Shown: positions 8,237-17,912 of the stretch, one piece after another
Numbering within the stretch: position 1 is the stretch's first letter
Layout of the letters: each line of letters begins with the position of its first letter
NCBI GenBank assembly: GCA_029251525.1
Contig: JAQXDE010000029.1
Coordinates: forward strand, 1 to 64,000
DNA length: 64,000 nucleotides
Source of the DNA: Saprospiraceae bacterium
GTDB taxonomy: Bacteria > Bacteroidota > Bacteroidia > Chitinophagales > Saprospiraceae
Reading direction: 5' to 3'
Made by a program: the position numbers and the translations under genes
Notes under the pieces: model-generated
The model's database searches: none
Seen by the model: only the letters and a program-made list of their open reading frames with translations
What the model was told of the DNA's origin: nothing

Positions 8237-10510
8237 TCAGTTGACCACTATTTTTAAAAATGAGTTATTAACTCTTAAGATGTACATTCCTGCTGCCCAA
8301 TTATGAGTATAAATAAATTTATTTTTGAAAATAACATCTTGATGTATAATAATACCGTTTAAATTATAAACATTAATATTTAATTTTTCTCCTTCTTTAC
8401 CATTTACTTCCAAAAAGAAATGATCATCTGCTGGATTTGGTGTTGCTTTCAATTTAAACGCTTCCAAAGGTGTATTTGAAATACTCGTTGATCCCATATT
8501 TTCAGCATTGAAAGTTGGGTTCATTATTTGAAAATTGCCCACACCATTTGGGATCCGACCAAAAGAAATATCGGAGGTTTGTTCCACAAAACTTACTTCA
8601 TCGATAATTGTCCCAGCAGTGTTTGATAAAAAGATAGACTCTGCTGCTGCTGATAATTTAAAATTGGCATGTAAACCAGTTTGCGTTTCATCGTTATCTG
8701 CCCAGACGATAGCGTAACTATTTCCTTCAATAACTGCCCCTGGGAGAAAAGCCCATTTTTGTAAATCGTTTGCATCATCTGAGAGGTAATATCCCTCCAA
8801 GTCAATTGTTGTAGAACTATTGTTGTAAAATTCTATCCAATCATCAAACTCACCATCTTGATCAGCAACGGTTGTATTATTTGAAGCCATAAATTCATTG
8901 ATCACTAGGTCTCCAACGATCGGATTGGAAGTGGTCGCAGTTAAAGTATAATATTCATATTGAGCACGTTGGGGCGAGAATTTACCAGAAGTATTATTTT
9001 CTGCGTAGATGTAATATTGTACAAAGGCATCAGTTATCGTTAAGTCTTGTCCATAAATACCGTCACCAGCTATACCATCATTATGTGCACCATCATCGAA
9101 CATTTCTAATTTGGTAAAAGGCGCTCCCATCTCAGTTCGGTATCCAAAAGTAACATCGTTAGCGTTTGTAATAACTGCAGTAATGGAAATAGTCTCATTG
9201 ATTAAAGGGGTAGAATTGGAGACAGATATATTTGAAATAGTAGGATCAGTTTGTGTGAAATCTGACAAGCCTAAAAGGTAATCATTTCTTCCATCCATTA
9301 AGTTTGTAATACCAGGGGTTACTCCTCCACCTGGACCACCACCACTATTAATATCAGAATTTAAATTAGATGTAAAGTTGGCATAAGAGAAAAATTTATT
9401 GTTGTCAGCTTGCACGTCTGCGTCGATCAAAGTTTGTAATGTTTCCGCAGTTGTGATATAAGATTCATTATCAAAATTCTCCAAAAGCATTGTTTTCATA
9501 TGGGCGAGGTACATCCTCTTATAAGTTGGTATGCTTAACAGTTTTTGGATTAATGGAAAATCCCCATCATTGATATGAAGTAGGTGATCCATTTGTTGTT
9601 TTGCTGTGGTACTATTTAAATTGTTTCCAATTCCTCCAGCCATACTGAATCGGCCAAAAGACTCATTCAGATCCCAAACGACTGAGAGAAATCGGCCATA
9701 ATTGTCTCGATATAGATAGTAATTTTGCGTAAATCCGCCAGAATAACTATCCAAGTTAACAAATACATTATTGAAAGCTAACATCCATAATGCTTTATCT
9801 ACGTCTAAAATGGCTTCAATATCATTAATGTTATTCGCTAAGGTATCACAGAGATTGATTAATTCTTCCCAACCATAATCAGATTTAATTTCATATGAAT
9901 CATAATAGTTTACGCTGTCTTGTCCCAAGTAAAATAGGTTTGGATAATCACTGGTGCCAGGCCCTGCTCCAGCAGGTGGATTACATTTGACAAATGTATT
10001 TTTCTTGGAATAAAAACGGCTATTGACAAATTTTTTTGAAACTGCTTCCGAGTTACTGTACAATCCAATTAAGGTACCGTTGACATATACATTGGCAAAA
10101 TTAGAAAGTGGAGCATTCATATATTGCCTCAAGATTTGATAAGATAAAACCTCTCTCAAGAATGAGGGATCTTTCGCTACGTTACTCAATTTGATATCTG
10201 TATAGGCTTCATATTGATGATCTTTGTAAGTATCCAATTCGATATGAAATGGATTTTTTATTTGATTAGGTTGGTAGGTACTATTACCTTTGTATTTTAC
10301 GCCGACACTATCGAAAACTTCACCGTTAATGGTAACATTTTCGGCCAAAATATAATTGCCTGTTGAGGCATACTCATTATCAAGTAATTGATCCCAATTT
10401 GTTTGAGAAAAAGTAATTTCAATCGTTTGAATTGTATTGAGATTGTAAAAATCTTGACTTAAGCCCAAGGTTGTGATTAGAAGGAAAAGGTAAGTTAAAA
10501 TATTTTTCAT
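8237..10510 (-). CDS. Secreted CotH-kinase family protein with lamin-tail domain and T9SS sorting domain
   Basis: From the ATG at 10510 (MKNILTYLFLLITTLGLSQ, a clear signal peptide) the protein is 757 residues; an upstream in-frame ATG at 10552 would place 14 polar residues ahead of the signal and is less likely. Residues about 30-370 form a CotH-kinase domain (VGVKYKGNST, DPSFLREVLSYQILRQY, SVVWDLNESFGRF). A beta-rich region with a conserved GIAGDGIYGQDL stretch follows, then a lamin-tail domain (about 535-660, beginning GDLVINEFMASNN) and a T9SS type A tail (ATPNPADDHFF ... GMYILRV). CotH in Bacillus phosphorylates a coat protein. Secreted CotH/LTD proteins are widespread in Bacteroidota, but their substrates are unknown. 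Confidence 0.85.
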   Translation of the reverse strand: MKNILTYLFLLITTLGLSQDFYNLNTIQTIEITFSQTNWDQLLDNEYASTGNYILAENVTINGEVFDSVGVKYKGNSTYQPNQIKNPFHIELDTYKDHQYEAYTDIKLSNVAKDPSFLREVLSYQILRQYMNAPLSNFANVYVNGTLIGLYSNSEAVSKKFVNSRFYSKKNTFVKCNPPAGAGPGTSDYPNLFYLGQDSVNYYDSYEIKSDYGWEELINLCDTLANNINDIEAILDVDKALWMLAFNNVFVNLDSYSGGFTQNYYLYRDNYGRFLSVVWDLNESFGRFSMAGGIGNNLNSTTAKQQMDHLLHINDGDFPLIQKLLSIPTYKRMYLAHMKTMLLENFDNESYITTAETLQTLIDADVQADNNKFFSYANFTSNLNSDINSGGGPGGGVTPGITNLMDGRNDYLLGLSDFTQTDPTISNISVSNSTPLINETISITAVITNANDVTFGYRTEMGAPFTKLEMFDDGAHNDGIAGDGIYGQDLTITDAFVQYYIYAENNTSGKFSPQRAQYEYYTLTATTSNPIVGDLVINEFMASNNTTVADQDGEFDDWIEFYNNSSTTIDLEGYYLSDDANDLQKWAFLPGAVIEGNSYAIVWADNDETQTGLHANFKLSAAAESIFLSNTAGTIIDEVSFVEQTSDISFGRIPNGVGNFQIMNPTFNAENMGSTSISNTPLEAFKLKATPNPADDHFFLEVNGKEGEKLNINVYNLNGIIIHQDVIFKNKFIYTHNWAAGMYILRVNNSFLKIVVN

Positions 10511-10552
10511 GTTAAAATTTGGATGTATTTTATTTTTTTGCAAAATAAGCAA

Positions 10553-11160
10553 AAAGAGACGACTCCGTAAATTGAATAGTCTTTTTTAATGGGACAACTG
10601 AATTTTGAAATAATCGACTTTATTTTCAATAATAATTGTGGTTAGAATTTTCCAAAACCCTTTAATTATTCTGTATCTCTCTATGCACGAGTAATTAGAT
10701 GTCAGGCTAATTAATTAATTGCGGTATTAACTCAATAATTTTTGTTCACCATCAAAATAAGAAAACTTAAAGTCACATATTTTTTTTAACAAATCAATCA
10801 ATTTTCCTTTCGTTTTTCAGCCCTTATTACTGCAAAATATATTCCTAAAAAAAATGCTGGTAATTAGGATACATTCTATAGGTATTATCGTTGCATATCA
10901 TCCCTAAAATTGCTACGATTGATTGTAGCGTAAGAACTAACCAAAATTTTTTTCTTCTTTTTTCAAAAAAAATAATGTTTTTTTGAAAAAAAGTAGCTTA
11001 GTAAGTTGTTGTAAGTCAATGACTTATGTTTAATTATTAGTTGATGTAACTATTTTTTCAATTATTGAAACCAGTCTACCTAAAGAATTTTATTTCTCGA
11101 TCTATATTTACATCGAACATACAAACACATTAATTTTACAAACACTTAAAAAACAAAAAG
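10553..11160. other. 608-base A/T-rich intergenic region
   Basis: I see no gene here. It contains a long T/A inverted repeat (10958-10991), a smaller GCTAC/GTAGC hairpin near 10910-10928, and the leader of the small peptide gene at 11161. No convincing TAnnTTTG promoter at correct spacing was found for the peptide; TATATTTA at 11103-11110 is the nearest candidate. Confidence 0.5.
10958..10991. repeat. 14-bp A/T inverted repeat
   Basis: TTTTTTCAAAAAAA and its exact reverse complement are separated by six bases (ATAATG). With T/A homopolymers on both sides it could act as a weak bidirectional terminator between the CotH gene and the peptide gene. Confidence 0.5.
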
Positions 11161-11307
11161 ATGAATAATATTTCAAAATTCGCAAGCAAATTAAATGCAA
11201 CACAAGTAATTAACAAGAAAAGATTAACTAGTATCAAAGGCGGTGCGAGCGATCCACCACCATTTGGTTTAGGAGTGAAAAGTGATCCACCACCATTCGG
11301 ATTATAG
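11161..11307 (+). CDS. RiPP-like small peptide precursor with double-glycine leader and repeated SDPPPFGL core
   Basis: This 48-codon frame is MNNISKFASKLNATQVINKK, then RLTSIKGG, then the tail ASDPPPFGLGVK plus SDPPPFGL and TAG. A lysine-rich leader ending in IKGG is the hallmark of double-glycine leaders and of the Bacteroidota 'natural product precursor' families, cleaved after GG by C39-type peptidase transporters. The 20-residue tail holds two copies of SDPPPFGL separated by GVK. The DNA of the two copies differs at three bases, all silent in this frame. They are also silent in the overlapping minus-strand frame, so this does not prove the strand. A-rich leader (AAAACAAAAAG) and a strong terminator at 11368-11396 bracket a small monocistronic unit. 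No modification enzyme or transporter is adjacent, so it is an orphan precursor. Its function is unknown. Confidence 0.68.
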   Translation: MNNISKFASKLNATQVINKKRLTSIKGGASDPPPFGLGVKSDPPPFGL

Positions 11308-11365
11308 ATTACAAAAAAAGTAAGAAGGATCAACTTAGACAAATCATCAAAATCAGTTGATTTTA

Positions 11366-11397
11366 AAAATCCTACTCATTTGAGTAGGATTTTTTTA
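11366..11397 (+). terminator. Rho-independent terminator after the peptide gene
   Basis: ATCCTACTC pairs with GAGTAGGAT around loop ATTT (11369-11390), preceded by an A-run and followed by a seven-T run. It sits 60 bases after the peptide stop, isolating that gene from the downstream subtilase. Confidence 0.88.
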
Positions 11398-11554
11398 TGT
11401 ATAATGATTCCATCTTGAATTTGTCATCTGCTCTACAACCTGCCCAATTATTCTTTACTATTCTAATATAGTTTCCTACTTTTACTCACTTATCATAAGA
11501 AATCCTAGAGCTATTATTTTATAAATTGTTTTAATCGTTTGGAAAAAATTAATT

Positions 11555-14506
11555 ATGAAGAAAATTAATACAATTCTATTTTTTTTAATTCTATTTTTTG
11601 CAAATTTATCAGCACAGCAAGACTATCAAATTTTATTCTCAACTGGAACGATAACTCCAACTGAGAATGTAAGGGATTTTGTTGCTAATGCAGTCATCAG
11701 TGCTAATGAAAATTATGGTGGTTATTATTATCGAATGGTTCAATTTTATGATATTCCAACAAATGCTCAGCATCAAGAGATCCAACAAAATGGAATTGAG
11801 TTATTAGAGTATCTGCCTCATCGAGCATATATAGTTGCAATTCCTAACAGTTTAGATCCACAAAAATTAATTGATTTAAATGTTCGAGCAATATTGGATA
11901 TAACACCTGATTTTAAGATTGCAAATAGTCTTCAACAAAAGCCATTTGGATATTGGGCAGATCGAGGAGATCGAGTGTTGGTTCAAATTAAATATTATAA
12001 AAATATTGAGCAAAGACATTTATTGCCTCATCTAAAAGATGATGGAATTGAGGTGGAAATGGCAAATGGATATAATAATTTTTTGCAAGCGACTATTGAG
12101 AAAGATAAGGTGGATGAAGTTGCGGCGTTACCTTACATCTCTTATTTGGAATTAATTCCTATACCGGGGGAAGCAGAAGATGATAAAGGAAGGTCACTTC
12201 ATAGAGCCAATCTTTTAGATGCCTCTTATGTGGGAGGTCGCTCATACGATGGAGAAGGAGTTAGTATTTTAGTTCGAGATGATGGAATAGTAGATGAACA
12301 TATTGATTTTCAAGGTAGGTTAAGACAGGAATTTGTTACTGATTTTGATGATGGTACTCATGGAGAAGGGGTTGCAGGAATTCTAGCTGGAGCTGGAAAC
12401 TTTAACCCGAAAAATAGAGGAATGGCAGCTGGAGCTGAAATTCATGTACTGGATTATCAAGCGAATCATTTAGATGAAACAATGAGTTTGCATTTTAATG
12501 ATGATGTTATTGTTACTAATTCCTCTTACAGTAATGGATGTGGAGCTGGCTATACTACTATTGCTCAAACGGTTGATCAACAAATCTTTGATAATCCAAC
12601 GTTGCTGCATGTTTTCTCAGCTGGAAATTCTAATAACGAAGATTGCGGATATGGAGCTGGCGATCAATGGGGAAATATTACTGGAGGACATAAGCAAGGA
12701 AAAAATGTAATTGCCACTGCCAATTTAGAAGCTGATGGAGACCTTACAAACTCAAGTAGCCGTGGTCCTGCTACAGATGGAAGAATTAAACCAGATATAT
12801 CGGCTAATGGAACAAACCATGTTTCTACTAGTCTAAATAATGGTTACCAGTCTTTTGGTGGAACTTCGGGAGCTGCTCCAGGCATTGCAGGAGTCATTAC
12901 TCAGTTACATCAAGCTTATCGAGAAATGAATGGAGGGACAACTGCCAATTCTGCATTACTTAAAGCAGTAGTTTTAAATACTGCAAATGATCTGGGAAAT
13001 GTTGGTCCTGATTATAAATTCGGTTGGGGGCATATTAACGCTTATCGTGCCATTAGACTATTGGAACAAGAACATTATTTTGCTGCATCAGTTGCACAAG
13101 ATTCAATTCAAATACATGATTTAGTCATTCCTGAGAATGTTCGACAAGCCAAAATAATGATTTATTGGTCAGATCATGAAGGCTCTACATTTTCTGCAAA
13201 TGCATTAGTGAATAACCTAGATGCAAGGTTAGTGGATACCTCCGGAAATGTTAGTTTCCCTTGGGTGTTAAATTCATTTCCAGATCCTGACTCATTGGAT
13301 CTTCCTGCAACAACCGGGATAGATGATATAAATAATGTAGAACAGATTGCGATTAATGATCCCGTTGCTGGAACATATACCATTGAAGTAAAAGGAATGG
13401 AAGTTCCATTTGGAACACATGATTATTATGTAGTTTATGAATTTTATTATGACGATATAAAATTAACTTACCCCGTTGGAGGAGAGGGATTTTTTCCGGG
13501 TTTAGAAGAAAGAATTCATTGGGATGCTTTTGGAGATTCTGGATCATTTACATTGGAATATTCTATTGATGCTGGTATAAATTGGGATACGATTACTACT
13601 TCTGTGAATCCAGATAAAAGAATGTATGATTGGAGTGTGCCAATTGAATTTACTGGACAGGCAAGAGTGAGAGTCTCTCGAGATACCATAGCAAGTATGA
13701 GTGAGGCTAATTTTTCTATTGCTAGGCATCCAGTTGGATTGCAAGTTAAAAATGTTTGTGAAGATCATATTGAGTTAAGATGGGGAGGAGTTGTAGGAGT
13801 AACAAAATATAGAGTATTTCAGTTAGGGGAAAAGTATATGGAAGAAATAGGAACGACAACTGAGAAGACTTATCGAGTGTATGTAGATCCTGCGACTGTA
13901 ACAGATTCACGATTTTTTGCAGTATCGGCGAGTGGCGAAAATGGACTAGAATCCAGACGTTCTACAGCGTTAATTTATAATGGTATTTATCCAGTTGATG
14001 ATCTGACTGAAGCTAGTTTTGATTTTGAGCCGTTGAATGATTTCGGTATTGATTTCATCAACAACTCTCTAGAAGGGGATGATTATTTTTGGGATTTTGG
14101 AGATGGAAATATAAGTACCGATGAAAATCCAACTCATGCTTACTCCTCAGCTGGATCTTTTGAAGTAATGCTTATTTCCATCAATCCTTGTGGAAGTGAT
14201 ACTACCTTTCAAATTGTTGATGCTGTTTCAACGTCTATTTTTGATATAAAAACTTCTTTTGATTTATCTATCTCTCCTAATCCAAATGAGGGTGTTTTTG
14301 AAATCGTTATTGAAACAAATGAAAGTGATGAGTTAAATTGGAACCTATTTAATTTGCAAGGAAAATCCCTGCAAAAAGGTAAGTTATGGGTATCACCAGG
14401 AACTTCTCGGAAAGAAGTTGAGGAAGAAAATCTACCCTCTGGAATTTATTATTTGAAAATACAAAATGAGACTGGTTCTCAAATCAAAAAAGTAGTTGTC
14501 CTGTAG
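11555..14506 (+). CDS. Secreted S8 (subtilisin-like) serine peptidase with PKD and T9SS sorting domains
   Basis: This 983-residue protein has a signal peptide (1-20, ending LSAQQ) and an N-terminal pro-region-like segment (about 25-215). The S8 catalytic domain (about 225-500) has the expected triad: D242 in VRDDGI, H269 in THGEGVAGILAG, and S438 in GGTSGAAPGIAG. The oxyanion asparagine is in VFSAGNSNNEDC. Beta-sandwich domains follow, one fibronectin-like segment near 730-815, a PKD domain near 825-900 (YFWDFGDGNISTDENPTHAY), and a T9SS type A tail (ISPNPNEGVFEI ... GIYYLKIQ). It is probably a cell-surface or secreted protease for nutrient proteins. It stands alone between a terminator and a convergent gene. 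A role in processing the upstream peptide is possible but unsupported. Confidence 0.9.
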   Translation: MKKINTILFFLILFFANLSAQQDYQILFSTGTITPTENVRDFVANAVISANENYGGYYYRMVQFYDIPTNAQHQEIQQNGIELLEYLPHRAYIVAIPNSLDPQKLIDLNVRAILDITPDFKIANSLQQKPFGYWADRGDRVLVQIKYYKNIEQRHLLPHLKDDGIEVEMANGYNNFLQATIEKDKVDEVAALPYISYLELIPIPGEAEDDKGRSLHRANLLDASYVGGRSYDGEGVSILVRDDGIVDEHIDFQGRLRQEFVTDFDDGTHGEGVAGILAGAGNFNPKNRGMAAGAEIHVLDYQANHLDETMSLHFNDDVIVTNSSYSNGCGAGYTTIAQTVDQQIFDNPTLLHVFSAGNSNNEDCGYGAGDQWGNITGGHKQGKNVIATANLEADGDLTNSSSRGPATDGRIKPDISANGTNHVSTSLNNGYQSFGGTSGAAPGIAGVITQLHQAYREMNGGTTANSALLKAVVLNTANDLGNVGPDYKFGWGHINAYRAIRLLEQEHYFAASVAQDSIQIHDLVIPENVRQAKIMIYWSDHEGSTFSANALVNNLDARLVDTSGNVSFPWVLNSFPDPDSLDLPATTGIDDINNVEQIAINDPVAGTYTIEVKGMEVPFGTHDYYVVYEFYYDDIKLTYPVGGEGFFPGLEERIHWDAFGDSGSFTLEYSIDAGINWDTITTSVNPDKRMYDWSVPIEFTGQARVRVSRDTIASMSEANFSIARHPVGLQVKNVCEDHIELRWGGVVGVTKYRVFQLGEKYMEEIGTTTEKTYRVYVDPATVTDSRFFAVSASGENGLESRRSTALIYNGIYPVDDLTEASFDFEPLNDFGIDFINNSLEGDDYFWDFGDGNISTDENPTHAYSSAGSFEVMLISINPCGSDTTFQIVDAVSTSIFDIKTSFDLSISPNPNEGVFEIVIETNESDELNWNLFNLQGKSLQKGKLWVSPGTSRKEVEEENLPSGIYYLKIQNETGSQIKKVVVL

Positions 14507-14689
14507 AAATTTTCTTATGTCACCCAAGTATAACTGAAAAGTCTTTGCTTCCTGTGTGTTTAGTTAAGGGAAATCCATAAACTTCTCCCTTTTCTGTTGA
14601 CTAAGGATTTTTTCTCGTTTAAAGAAAAACTTAATTAATTGATAAAAGGTTATTATTTATTTTTTTAACTCCTTTCATTGCTACATCGA

Positions 14690-15349
14690 TTATGTTCTTA
14701 ATTTTTCCATGTCAGAAAGCAATTCTGCTAATTTTTCCATCAAATTTCCATACACTACTTTTAAATCTAACAAGTACATTTTTTTGGAAAAGAACGAAAT
14801 CATTACTGTTATTATAATAACTACAATAATTCCATATAGGGGAACTCCGCTGAGCAAAATAGTATTAGGAAACTCCTCCTTAATCCATTTCGTTACGATG
14901 TGTCCGAGGAAACCTTTGTCGCCAACATCCAAAAACCAAAAGCCAAAAACCATTGATAAAAAGATCAACGGGTAAACCACCGTATATACTTTTCCGATTG
15001 CGGTAATTTTCTCATTTAACCATCCATCATAGGATTTCAGATATTGATAACTACTTTGGGTTTTGTCGATACTTTTTAAAGACTCAAAATGTTTTTTACT
15101 GATAAGTACTAAAATATTAAAAATAAAAAAAATCGGAATTCCCATATATTTCATTCCTATAGAAATAGAAATAATCAAAATAAAAAATGAGAAGCCGACT
15201 AAGAAAATTAAGTTCCATTTATACATTTTTTCAAACTTATCCAATAAGTGAATTGATTTTTGATTGTATAAATCATTTAACTTTGGTGCTACCAATGCAT
15301 CGTCTTTTAAAAAACCTTCTTTCCAAATTAATTCGATTGACTTATCCAT
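14690..15349 (-). CDS. Membrane protein of unknown function, co-transcribed with ECF sigma factor
   Basis: This 219-residue protein has four or so hydrophobic segments (about 45-65, 67-88, 120-140, 170-190) and charged, probably cytoplasmic, N- and C-terminal regions rich in lysine and glutamate. Its start overlaps the end of the ECF sigma factor gene by eight bases, so the two are translated together. Proteins placed like this are often anti-sigma factors or membrane partners of the sigma factor. No zinc-binding anti-sigma HxxxCxxC motif is visible, so this role is inferred from position only. Confidence 0.68.
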   Translation of the reverse strand: MDKSIELIWKEGFLKDDALVAPKLNDLYNQKSIHLLDKFEKMYKWNLIFLVGFSFFILIISISIGMKYMGIPIFFIFNILVLISKKHFESLKSIDKTQSSYQYLKSYDGWLNEKITAIGKVYTVVYPLIFLSMVFGFWFLDVGDKGFLGHIVTKWIKEEFPNTILLSGVPLYGIIVVIIITVMISFFSKKMYLLDLKVVYGNLMEKLAELLSDMEKLRT

Positions 15350-15845
15350 GTATTTTATTTTTTAAGGTTAATAATTTTTTGAGTCGAGTTTTGATTCGTT
15401 TAATTCGGACGCCAATGTTATTTGGGTTTGTACCAATGATATCTGCAATCTCTTGATAAGATTTCTCTTCGAGGTAAAGCAAAATGACAGCTCGATCAAT
15501 TTTTGATAATTGTCGGATAGCATTGTATAATTGATTTAAAGATTCATCTGAAAAAGTATGATTTTCAACCGACTCTTTATTTGGTAATTCATCAGCATTA
15601 AATTGTGATTGCTTTTTCTTTTTATCTTTTTTCATCAAGGTCAAACAAACATTTAGAGACAACCGGTAAATCCAAGTGGACCATTCTGATTGTTCCTTGA
15701 AGTTGTCTTTCGTTCGCCAAATCTGCAAACAAACCTCTTGGTAATAATCCTCAAAATCTTCTTGCGTATTAGTGTACGCCTTGCAAATCTTGATGATGAT
15801 TGCGGAAAAAGGTAAAATTGATAATGTGTAAAAATCGCTACTCAA
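15342..15845 (-). CDS. ECF-type RNA polymerase sigma factor
   Basis: This 167-residue protein has region 2 at about 20-85 (EDFEDYYQEVCLQIWRTKDN, then WSTWIYRLSLNVCLTLMKK) and region 4 at about 105-160 (LSKIDRAVILLYLEEKSYQE, IADIIGTNPNNIGVRIKRIK). The layout and length are those of sigma-70 ECF factors. A polar lysine-rich linker lies between the two regions. It is followed by an overlapping membrane protein that may regulate it. The target promoters are not known. Confidence 0.9.
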   Translation of the reverse strand: MSSDFYTLSILPFSAIIIKICKAYTNTQEDFEDYYQEVCLQIWRTKDNFKEQSEWSTWIYRLSLNVCLTLMKKDKKKKQSQFNADELPNKESVENHTFSDESLNQLYNAIRQLSKIDRAVILLYLEEKSYQEIADIIGTNPNNIGVRIKRIKTRLKKLLTLKNKIHG

Positions 15846-16022
15846 ATTTGTGTTTTAATAGTTAGTGGTGGAAATTGAAAATTATTACACCCTGTGAAAT
15901 ATTTTTATTTGATGTCTTCTGTTTTAAATAGCGACGGTCAGACACATTCTAGTAAAACAGCTTTTTGTACTTTTAAAATAAGTCTAAATAATGTACATTG
16001 CGGCGCAAATTAAAGGTAAATC

Positions 16023-17870
16023 ATGGAAGAAAATAAAATGCTAATCTTTATTAGTAATCTAATAGAAAATATGCCCGCTGACTGGTTGAATTTAACAACT
16101 CATCGGTTAGATATTTATGATGAAAAATTGGCTAAAAGCCAGTTTCTAGAATATTTTGAAACTTTATTTAATGATAATAATTGGACATCAACTGCACTAC
16201 AAGAGTTGCCCACCGCTTACGATTATATTCGGTTAGGACATCCATTGTCCTGCGTACTTGAATGGGTAATTGCTAATCTAAATAATCTTAATCCAGAAAA
16301 TGTAATAAGTTTTTCATCAAAGACAACGCCTATTCTGGCTGTTCTAAGAAAAAATTTACTAGATAATAAAAGAACTCAAATCGTTTGTACTGAAGAGTTG
16401 CCTAATTTTTTTGATGTTGAAATTATCCAAGATATTTATGGTTATAATTTTGATATAAAAAGAGTTCAGAAAATTGAAGAGGTTTCCGAGTTTGACGGTA
16501 GTACCATTTTTATCTCACAAAGGGATGAAATTTCTAATTTTAGTCTTACTCAGGATATTGACTTTTATATGAATACTTCAACTCATCTTGGGAGTGTACT
16601 GCTAATTAATGGCGAGCAAAATAAAAATTATATTCCGGCTATTCAGCATGTAAGAAGAAGAGAGACAATTGCAATGACGCCAGCAAATTGTCTAATTGCC
16701 TTAAAGTCGTTTATAGGAAAATCTTCTTTTGATTATAATAAAGGAAAAGTCGAATCCGAAAAAGCCTTGGTTTCAGATTCTATAGCAGACATATCTGGTA
16801 CTAACACAAAATCATTAGTTGGTTCAAGTGGTCTTTCTATTCAATATGCGATTATGATGGGATTAATTCATGATGCATTTGAAAATTATAAGAGTAAGGC
16901 AATCAAATTTATTGTTCCTCCAAATTGTTACGGTGGAACCAATGACCAAGCTAGGCGAGTGGCTGCTACTCTTGATAATGTAGAAGTAGTAGATCTGCCG
17001 GTAGATGGTGATAATGATATGGTTCAAGGTATTGATTTTGTTTTGGATGAAATTGCTAAACAAGATGCCATTCCTTATATCATCGCAGAGATTCCAACCA
17101 ATCCTAGAGTTGAAGTTCCTGATTTATTAAAATTGAAAGCTGTTTTAAATAAGGATCGTAAAACAGCTGCGGGAGAATTGGCTGTTGATCCAGTTTTTAT
17201 TTTAGATCAAACATTTTGTCCCAATGTACATTTCTTAGGAGAAGGTGAAATCCTTTCAACGATAAGAACTATCTCTTATGCGAGCGGATCCAAATTTCCA
17301 AGTGGTGGATTATGCACTGCGGGTTATTGTGTAGGAAATAAGAAAACGAAGGCCTTGATGGATAAAATAGAAATTCATTTAAGACTTTGTGATAATGAGG
17401 CTACTGATTTTCAAATTGAGATACTAGCCAAACAGTTACCTTCTATGAAACAAAGAATTCAAGAGGCTTACCAAAATACACGTGAGTTCGTCAACTTCAT
17501 TCAAGATACTTTTCCAACTGCAAAAATCAATTTTGTTTCAGAAGAGTTAGCCGAACAAGGATTTACACCATCTGTGTTTTCGTTAGATCTTCCTACAAAA
17601 GGTGATACAGAAGAGAGGAAAGAATTTTATAAAAGAGCTTTAAATCATCGCCTTATCAAGATGATGATTACGGAAATTCCCAATGAAAGTAAATACTGTG
17701 TAAGCTATGGTCAGTTAAAAGGATGTTATTGGACGATACCAGCAACCTCTACGCAAGGGACAACAAAAGAAGGAGATAAAGATTATATTGCAAGAGTCGC
17801 CGTTTCACCTGAATTGGATCTTGAGCGGCATAAAAAAGTTTTTTTAGATTTTGTTGAAGCAGTTAGATAA
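16023..17870 (+). CDS. Cys/Met-metabolism PLP-dependent enzyme, long form
   Basis: This 615-residue enzyme shows the fold-type I signature of the Cys/Met metabolism family: EIPTNPRVEVPDL (the E.P.NP..EVPD motif), a catalytic aspartate in FILDQTFCP, and the PLP lysine K424 in SYASGSKFPSGG. An SGLSIQYAIMMGL segment fits the cofactor phosphate-binding loop. The N-terminal 240 residues are extra compared with about 400-residue cystathionine lyases or synthases. This long form occurs in Bacteroidota but its substrate is not settled; transsulfuration or O-acyl-homoserine sulfhydrylation is the likely chemistry. The ATG at 16023 has A/G-rich sequence (AAAGG) upstream. A Crp/Fnr regulator gene follows 42 bases after its stop. 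Confidence 0.8.
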   Translation: MEENKMLIFISNLIENMPADWLNLTTHRLDIYDEKLAKSQFLEYFETLFNDNNWTSTALQELPTAYDYIRLGHPLSCVLEWVIANLNNLNPENVISFSSKTTPILAVLRKNLLDNKRTQIVCTEELPNFFDVEIIQDIYGYNFDIKRVQKIEEVSEFDGSTIFISQRDEISNFSLTQDIDFYMNTSTHLGSVLLINGEQNKNYIPAIQHVRRRETIAMTPANCLIALKSFIGKSSFDYNKGKVESEKALVSDSIADISGTNTKSLVGSSGLSIQYAIMMGLIHDAFENYKSKAIKFIVPPNCYGGTNDQARRVAATLDNVEVVDLPVDGDNDMVQGIDFVLDEIAKQDAIPYIIAEIPTNPRVEVPDLLKLKAVLNKDRKTAAGELAVDPVFILDQTFCPNVHFLGEGEILSTIRTISYASGSKFPSGGLCTAGYCVGNKKTKALMDKIEIHLRLCDNEATDFQIEILAKQLPSMKQRIQEAYQNTREFVNFIQDTFPTAKINFVSEELAEQGFTPSVFSLDLPTKGDTEERKEFYKRALNHRLIKMMITEIPNESKYCVSYGQLKGCYWTIPATSTQGTTKEGDKDYIARVAVSPELDLERHKKVFLDFVEAVR

Positions 17871-17912
17871 TATCTTGATTGTCTTTTGTAATCAAAGAAT
17901 TAGAAATAAGCA

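Noticed and set aside
11136-11342. 68-codon minus-strand frame overlapping the small peptide gene
   Set aside because: It lacks a natural start context, runs through the terminator-side sequence and has a random hydrophobic composition; the plus-strand frame has a leader, GG site, proper start and terminator.
11161-14506. Peptide gene and subtilase as one processing operon
   Set aside because: A strong terminator (11366-11397) separates them and the subtilase is a typical T9SS-exported nutrient protease; no direct evidence links the two.
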